Shown here piece after piece: positions 59,501 to 64,000 of a stretch of 64,000 nucleotides of DNA. How positions within the stretch are numbered: the first letter of the stretch is position 1; every line of letters begins with the position of its first letter. The translations under genes and the position numbers were made by a program. The notes below the pieces were generated by a model that saw only the letters and a list, made by a program, of their open reading frames with translations, was not told where the DNA came from and ran no database searches. The DNA lies in the NCBI GenBank assembly GCA_039820545.1, contig JBCBPW010000018.1:28958-92957 (forward strand). Direction: 5' to 3'. The DNA comes from JALEFZ01 sp039820545 (GTDB lineage: Bacteria; Bacteroidota; Bacteroidia; J057).

Positions 59501-59878
59501 ATGGCACGTATCGCAGGGGTAGATCTACCAAAAAATAAGCGAGGAATCATTGGCCTGACGTATATCTTCGGAATAGGCAACACCCGTTCAAAAGAAATTT
59601 TGAGTAAAGCAGGTATTGACGAAGATAAGCGTGTAAGGGATTGGAGTGACGATGAGATCGTGATGATCCGTCGTATCATCGGTGATGAGTACAGAGTAGA
59701 AGGACAGTTGCGAAGTGAGATCGCGCTGAACATCAAGCGCCTCAAAGACATCGGTTGTTATCGTGGCCTTCGCCACCGTAAAGGACTTCCTTTGCGTGGC
59801 CAGCGCACCAAAACAAACGCTCGTACTCGCAAGGGTAAGAAGAAGACTGTAGCAGGTAAGAAAAAAGCAACTAAGTAA
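59501..59878 (+). CDS. rpsM: 30S ribosomal protein S13
   Basis: 125 residues (MARIAGVDLPKNKRGIIGLTYIFGIG; GLRHRKGLPLRGQRTKTNARTRKG), with a Lys-rich tail. S13 bridges to the 50S in the head. rpsK starts 5 bp later. Confidence 0.98.
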   Translation: MARIAGVDLPKNKRGIIGLTYIFGIGNTRSKEILSKAGIDEDKRVRDWSDDEIVMIRRIIGDEYRVEGQLRSEIALNIKRLKDIGCYRGLRHRKGLPLRGQRTKTNARTRKGKKKTVAGKKKATK

Positions 59879-59883
59879 TCATC

Positions 59884-60270
59884 ATGGCCAAATCATCTGG
59901 TAAATCAAAGAAGAAAAAGCGCGTGGAACCTGTCGGTCAGGTACACATTAGCTCTTCTTTCAATAACATCATCATTACCATTACAGACCTTTCGGGAAAT
60001 ACCATCTCATGGTCCGCTGCTGGTAAAATGGGCTTCCGTGGTTCTAAGAAAAATACCCCTTATGCCGCTCAAGTAGCTGCTTCTGATTGTGCCAAAAAAG
60101 CTTATGATATGGGCTTGCGCAAAGTAGAAGTCTTCGTGAAAGGTACAGGTTCGGGTCGCGAGTCTGCTATTCGCGCCATCGTTAATTCTGGTATTGATGT
60201 GACCTTGATTAAGGATATTACGCCACTGCCACACAATGGCTGCCGTCCACCCAAGCGTCGTAGAGTATAA
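59884..60270 (+). CDS. rpsK: 30S ribosomal protein S11
   Basis: 128 residues (HISSSFNNIIITITDLSGNTISW; KGTGSGRESAIRAI; DITPLPHNGCRPPKRRRV). It forms the platform with S7. A 90-bp gap then leads to rpsD. Confidence 0.98.
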   Translation: MAKSSGKSKKKKRVEPVGQVHISSSFNNIIITITDLSGNTISWSAAGKMGFRGSKKNTPYAAQVAASDCAKKAYDMGLRKVEVFVKGTGSGRESAIRAIVNSGIDVTLIKDITPLPHNGCRPPKRRRV

Positions 60271-60360
60271 TTTTCATTACACATTTCATCCTGAGGAAAC
60301 GTCTGCCAAAGCTCTTTCTCGCTTACAGATCAATCCTCCTTCAATTATTCAGGAAATTAC

Positions 60361-60957
60361 ATGGCACGATATAGAGGTCCAAGAGGAAAAGTAGAGCGAC
60401 GTTTCAAAGAGGCTATTTTTGGGCAAGCCAAAGCCCTAGAGCGTCGTAAGTACGGCCCTGGTCAGCATGGCAAGGGACGTAAGAAGGTGTCTGACTATGG
60501 CACGCAGCTTGCAGAAAAGCAAAAAGCAAAATATACATACGGCCTGCTGGAGAAGCAGTTCCGCAATACCTTCGACAAAGCAGCTAGACAAAAAGGTGTA
60601 ACAGGTACAGTATTTCTCCAACTATTGGAGTCTCGCTTGGACAACACCGTCTACCGTATGGGATTCGCTCCCACACGTCGCGCAGCACGTCAGTTGGTGA
60701 ACCACAAACATTTTAAGCTGAACGGCGTAGTAACTAATATTCCTTCAGTACTCCTTCGTCCTGGTGACGTGATAGAAGTACGTGGAAAAAGCCGTAATCT
60801 TGAAATCGTCAACAACAGCTTGAATAGAGCAGGTAGACACAACTGGTTGACAGTAGATGGAGGTGCGCATAAGGGCACTTTCGTAAACTTCCCAGATAGA
60901 GAAGACATCCCTGAAAAGATAAACGAACAGTTGATCGTAGAACTATATTCTAAGTAA
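60361..60957 (+). CDS. rpsD: 30S ribosomal protein S4
   Basis: 198 residues; MARYRGPRGKVERRFKEAIFG start, S4 RNA-binding domain (LESRLDNTVYRMGFAPTRRAARQLV). It is of the Cys-poor type without the N-terminal zinc Cys. A long hairpin separates it from rpoA. Confidence 0.97.
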   Translation: MARYRGPRGKVERRFKEAIFGQAKALERRKYGPGQHGKGRKKVSDYGTQLAEKQKAKYTYGLLEKQFRNTFDKAARQKGVTGTVFLQLLESRLDNTVYRMGFAPTRRAARQLVNHKHFKLNGVVTNIPSVLLRPGDVIEVRGKSRNLEIVNNSLNRAGRHNWLTVDGGAHKGTFVNFPDREDIPEKINEQLIVELYSK

Positions 60958-60965
60958 TTGTATAT

Positions 60966-61013
60966 CAGTCATATCCATCTGAAACTTGTTTTCAGATGGA
61001 TATAACTGTATTT
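60966..61013 (+). terminator. Long hairpin between rpsD and rpoA
   Basis: A perfect 14-bp stem, 60971-60984 with 60990-61003, loop CTTGT, extended by CAGT/ACTG (60966-60969, 61005-61008) across a one-base mismatch. TATTTTG follows. This could terminate or attenuate transcription before rpoA. Confidence 0.65.
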
Positions 61014-61058
61014 TGTTTATTCCTTATTTGTATCACATAATAGAAAGCAAAAAACCGT

Positions 61059-62045
61059 ATGGCACTGCTTAACTTCCAAATGCCCGAAAAGATCGTTCTC
61101 GAAAAGGATAATGACTTTTTAGGCCGATTTTTGGTGCGTCCATTGGAGCGTGGGTACGGGATTACCGTTGGCAATGCGCTTCGCAGAGTATTGCTGTCCT
61201 CCCTAGAGGGTTACGCAATTACCTCCATCAAAGTACCAGGTATCGACCACGAGTTTACGATCGTGCCAGGTGTGATAGAGGATGTAACCGAAATTATCCT
61301 CAATCTCAAGCAGGTAAGGTTAAAGAAAATCAACGACGGAGATCACAAAATCTTCGTTTCCATCCGTGGAAAAGATAAGTTCGTTGCAGGTGATATCACT
61401 GATCACACAACTGCATTCGAAGTGACTAACCCAGAAATGGTGATCGCCAACCTAGATGTCAAAACTCAATTCGATATTGAATTGACGATAGGAAAAGGTC
61501 GTGGCTATGTTCCTGCAGAAGAAAATAAGGTGGTCAATCAGCCAATCGGAGAGATCTCTATTGACTCGATTTTCACACCTGTACGAAACGTACGATACGC
61601 TGTAGAACCCTACCGTATCGAGCAAAAAACAGACTACGAGCAACTTGAGATCGAAGTTTCTACAGATGGTACGATCGATCCAGAGTCTGCCCTGAAAGAA
61701 GCCGCAAATATCCTGCTGAGACACCTTATGCTCTTCTCTGACGAGTCTATCACACACATCTCAGATGTGCCAGAGAAGAAGGATGAAGTCGATGAAAACT
61801 TCCTCCAAATGCGTAAGCTTCTTAAGACACCGCTTTCAGAGCTCGACCTCTCCGTACGTGCCTACAACTGTCTCAAGGCAGCTGATATCAAAACGCTGGG
61901 TGACCTCGTAAGCTACAATATCGCTGAGCTATTGAAGTTCCGTAACTTCGGTAAGAAGTCTTTGACAGAACTAGAAGAGCTTGTAGCAGAGAAGAACCTG
62001 AGCTTCGGTATGGAAGTTTCCAAATACCGTCTCGACGAAGATTAA
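61059..62045 (+). CDS. rpoA: DNA-directed RNA polymerase alpha subunit
   Basis: 328 residues. N-terminal assembly domain (about 1-230: ERGYGITVGNALRRVLLSSLEG, TEIILNLKQVRLK) and C-terminal DNA-contact domain (about 255-320: LDLSVRAYNCLKAADIKTLGDLV, FRNFGKKSLTELEE) are both complete. A strong terminator follows the stop. Confidence 0.98.
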   Translation: MALLNFQMPEKIVLEKDNDFLGRFLVRPLERGYGITVGNALRRVLLSSLEGYAITSIKVPGIDHEFTIVPGVIEDVTEIILNLKQVRLKKINDGDHKIFVSIRGKDKFVAGDITDHTTAFEVTNPEMVIANLDVKTQFDIELTIGKGRGYVPAEENKVVNQPIGEISIDSIFTPVRNVRYAVEPYRIEQKTDYEQLEIEVSTDGTIDPESALKEAANILLRHLMLFSDESITHISDVPEKKDEVDENFLQMRKLLKTPLSELDLSVRAYNCLKAADIKTLGDLVSYNIAELLKFRNFGKKSLTELEELVAEKNLSFGMEVSKYRLDED

Positions 62046-62053
62046 TCAATAAT

Positions 62054-62090
62054 AAGGAAAGGCTATTGATTATGGCCTTTCCTTTTTCTT
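62054..62090 (+). terminator. Intrinsic terminator between rpoA and rplQ
   Basis: A perfect 10-bp stem, AAGGAAAGGC (62054-62063) with GCCTTTCCTT (62075-62084), then a T run interrupted by one C. It is inside what is usually one operon. Confidence 0.82.
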
Positions 62091-62183
62091 TATTTGCAAC
62101 TCAATTTTTCATACTCATTGCCCTGGGGAATATAACCCTGTCACTTCGACGTGGAATGCCCCTGGCCAACAAACCGTTTAACA

Positions 62184-62822
62184 ATGAGACACGGTAAAAA
62201 ATTCAACCATCTGGGCCGCAAAGCCGCCCATAGAAAAGCTTTGCTTCGCAACATGGCGATTTCTTTGATTGAGCATAAGTCGATCAAGACCACCCTTCCC
62301 AAAGCACGTGAACTCCGTAAATTCATCGAACCTTTGATTACCAAGTCAAAGACCGATACCATGCATTCACGTCGTACAGTGTTTTCTTACCTTCAAAATA
62401 AAGAAGCTGTAAAAGAACTCTTCGGAGAAATCTCGGAAAGAGTAGGGGATCGACCAGGAGGATATACACGTATCCTAAAGCTGGGAAATCGTCGTGGAGA
62501 TAACGCAGAGATGGCGTTGATCGAATTGGTGGATTACAACGAATACGGGTACACCCAAGGGAGCGAAGGAAGCGGTAGCAACCGTCGTCGTCGCCGCCGT
62601 CGTCGTGGGGGTAACAAACCAACCGCACAAGCTGCTGCACCTGTAGAAGAAGCAGTAGTAGATGAGGTAATAGAAACTGCACCCGAAGTTGTAGAAGAGG
62701 TGGCCAGCCCAATCGAAGACGCTGAAGTAGTGGAAGAGACTGTCGAGGCTGTCGAGGAAGCAGCGGCAGAAGAGACCGCAGCACCTGAAGAAGGTGACGA
62801 CGCTGAGAAGCCAACAGAATAA
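62184..62822 (+). CDS. rplQ: 50S ribosomal protein L17 with long acidic tail
   Basis: 212 residues from the ATG at 62184 (MRHGKKFNHLGRKAAHRKAL); 11 upstream in-frame codons are rejected. The usual L17 core ends near residue 130 (AEMALIELVDYNEY). A basic patch (SNRRRRRRRRGG) and about 60 residues of Ala/Val/Glu-rich sequence follow, absent from the common 120-residue form. This tail is probably disordered. It ends in a terminator. Confidence 0.95.
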   Translation: MRHGKKFNHLGRKAAHRKALLRNMAISLIEHKSIKTTLPKARELRKFIEPLITKSKTDTMHSRRTVFSYLQNKEAVKELFGEISERVGDRPGGYTRILKLGNRRGDNAEMALIELVDYNEYGYTQGSEGSGSNRRRRRRRRGGNKPTAQAAAPVEEAVVDEVIETAPEVVEEVASPIEDAEVVEETVEAVEEAAAEETAAPEEGDDAEKPTE

Positions 62823-62858
62823 GTACGCGCGTATCTACTACGCTATATCTGATATAAG

Positions 62859-62897
62859 AAAGAGACTGTCCCCAAAGGCAGTCTCTTTTGCTTTTTT
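62859..62897 (+). terminator. Terminator at the end of the ribosomal cluster
   Basis: AAAGAGACTG (62859-62868) pairs with CAGTCTCTTT (62879-62888), followed by a T-rich run to 62897. Confidence 0.85.
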
Positions 62898-62954
62898 AGT
62901 GTCTTCAGACGTAGCTAATCCCTTACATCGCCGACCGATCATCAACCTGTGGTC

Positions 62955-63683
62955 TTATCTTCTCCTTGCGACTAGATACTGCGCCCAGTACAGCAGATTG
63001 GCAAGTGCAGCCACAGCCGCCGCTACATAAGTCATGGCTGCCCATGTCAATCCCTTTTTGGCTGCCCGATACTCTTCCCCTCTCGCGACCCCGCTTTCGT
63101 CCAGCCATGCAAGTGCGCGTTTACTCGCATCAAACTCTACTGGCAATGTAACCAAGGAGAATAAAGCAGAACCTGCCAGCATCGTCACACCCGCTAGGAG
63201 TAGATAATAGCCGATACCTGATGCCTGACCCGTAGCGTATATGCTTGCTCCAGACAAGGCAAGCCCTATATACAAGAGCCACTGACTAAATCTTGCCCCA
63301 ATATTGACGACAGGAACTAAAGCCGATCTGACCTGGAGCATCGAATAGGCTGTCGCATGCTGTACTGCATGTCCACACTCATGAGCCGCGACGGCTGCTG
63401 CTGTCACGTTGCGTTCTTGATAAACAGCTTCGCTAAGATTGACTGTTTTATTACTTGGGTTGTAGTGATCCGTCAGGAAACCCTTAGCAGGTACAACCTG
63501 TACATCAGAAATCCCATAATGACGCAACATCTGCTCCGCGATCTCCTTACCACTCATTCCTGAGCTAGTTGGAATTCTACCTATGCTGCGCATGATAGAC
63601 TTGAGCCGCCAACTGATAAACATGCTGATTCCAGAGATCAGAATGATGAGCAAAAACCACGGATTAGAGAAATCGAAATACAT
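62955..63683 (-). CDS. YugP-like neutral zinc metallopeptidase (membrane)
   Basis: 242 residues. One N-terminal membrane helix (about 8-25), the zinc motif HECGHAVQH (101-109), then two hydrophobic helices (about 130-180) and a further one near the C-terminus. The preceding DHYNPSNKTVNLSE segment is typical of the YugP family of membrane metallopeptidases. Biological substrates are unknown. Converges with rplQ. Confidence 0.9.
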   Translation of the reverse strand: MYFDFSNPWFLLIILISGISMFISWRLKSIMRSIGRIPTSSGMSGKEIAEQMLRHYGISDVQVVPAKGFLTDHYNPSNKTVNLSEAVYQERNVTAAAVAAHECGHAVQHATAYSMLQVRSALVPVVNIGARFSQWLLYIGLALSGASIYATGQASGIGYYLLLAGVTMLAGSALFSLVTLPVEFDASKRALAWLDESGVARGEEYRAAKKGLTWAAMTYVAAAVAALANLLYWAQYLVARRR

Positions 63684-64000
63684 GATACAAGGCTAAGGAG
63701 TGGAAGTTGGATGAAGTAGAAGTAGAAAAATGAAGCCTCCAAACATATTCGTAGGCTATTTTGAGACATTCTAAAAAATGAGCGTCACTTTCTTCTCCTA
63801 TTTTTGATGTGGAGAAAAATGGACGTTACCTATCTCAATAGGAAATAACGCTTTTCGAACAAATTAAACAGAATTATTCCAAATTTTCTTTTTAGATCCC
63901 ATTTGAGTGAAAGATTCTTAGGCGATTGCTATCTCGATATTTCTATAATAAGGCTTTAGGAGAGCTAAAATAATGAATAGTTCTAAAAACTTAGGGGAAT
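63684..64000. other. Right-edge intergenic region
   Basis: Mostly AT-rich. It contains an imperfect inverted repeat (about 63782-63826: TTCTCC/GGAGAA with GCGTC-like ends). An ATG at 63973 opens 9 codons to the window edge, too few to call a gene. Confidence 0.4.

Noticed and set aside
62338..62814. Leu-rich minus-strand frame over rplQ
   Set aside because: Antisense shadow of the Glu/Ala/Val-rich L17 tail.
63973..64000. ATG at the right edge
   Set aside because: Only nine codons are visible, so coding cannot be supported.
1..64000. rRNA, tRNA, insertion sequences, prophage genes
   Set aside because: None recognised on either strand; no transposase, integrase or tRNA-like cloverleaf was seen by eye.

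Overview
The window looks like chromosomal DNA of a free-living member of the Bacteroidota (Bacteroidetes). Supporting evidence: several secreted proteins end in a type IX secretion (Por) sorting domain; there is a TonB receptor with a carboxypeptidase-regulatory-like N-terminus; panC, a single-domain glycogen/starch synthase-like gene, a DUF4270 lipoprotein and glmS sit together; DUF4920 and DUF2723-type proteins are present; and several promoters fit the Bacteroidetes TTTG-N19-TAnnTTTG pattern. Genus cannot be fixed from the sequence; a Saprospiria or Cytophagia relative is a guess. No rRNA, tRNA, CRISPR array, prophage or intact insertion sequence was seen.

Region 1 (1-19300) is mixed accessory and housekeeping content: a truncated outer-membrane-type gene at the left edge, a NUDIX hydrolase, an M1 aminopeptidase and a thermolysin-like M4 protease (both type IX cargo), a TonB receptor, a Crp-family regulator next to a metallo-beta-lactamase-fold hydrolase, an SDR reductase, an apparently inactive alpha/beta hydrolase, and a two-gene metal ABC transporter. 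The permease of that transporter is fused to a DtxR/MntR-like regulator and is preceded by 15 perfect copies of a 7-bp repeat. Intergenic spaces here carry several small palindromic or dispersed repeats.

Region 2 (19300-30600) holds an enoyl-CoA hydratase/PaaG-like enzyme, a DinB-like protein, a DUF4920 lipoprotein, an ALDH7-type dehydrogenase, two paralogous TPR sensor histidine kinases separated by a 1.1-kb gene-poor gap, and a type IX-secreted subtilase.

Region 3 (30700-34450) is a three-gene same-strand unit: a four-helix membrane protein with a disordered tail, a P-loop GTPase-like protein with a disordered N-terminal arm, and a small soluble partner. It resembles the GTPase plus GTPase-associated-protein modules proposed for bacterial conflict or signalling systems and is the best candidate here for a little-described system.

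Region 4 (34500-43450) has panC divergent from a glycogen-synthase-like gene, a DUF4270 lipoprotein, glmS, a short-chain threonine dehydrogenase, a stand-alone homologue of the DUF2723 C-terminus and a HAD phosphatase.

Region 5 (43600-62850) is the full ribosomal superoperon on the plus strand: rpsL-rpsG-fusA, the S10 block, the spc block with secY, map, infA and rpmJ, and the alpha block with rpoA and rplQ. tuf and adk are absent. Long hairpins sit at rpsJ/rplC, rpsQ/rplN, rpsD/rpoA and rpoA/rplQ, which suggests the cluster is divided into transcript segments. A convergent YugP-like zinc membrane protease follows at the right end.
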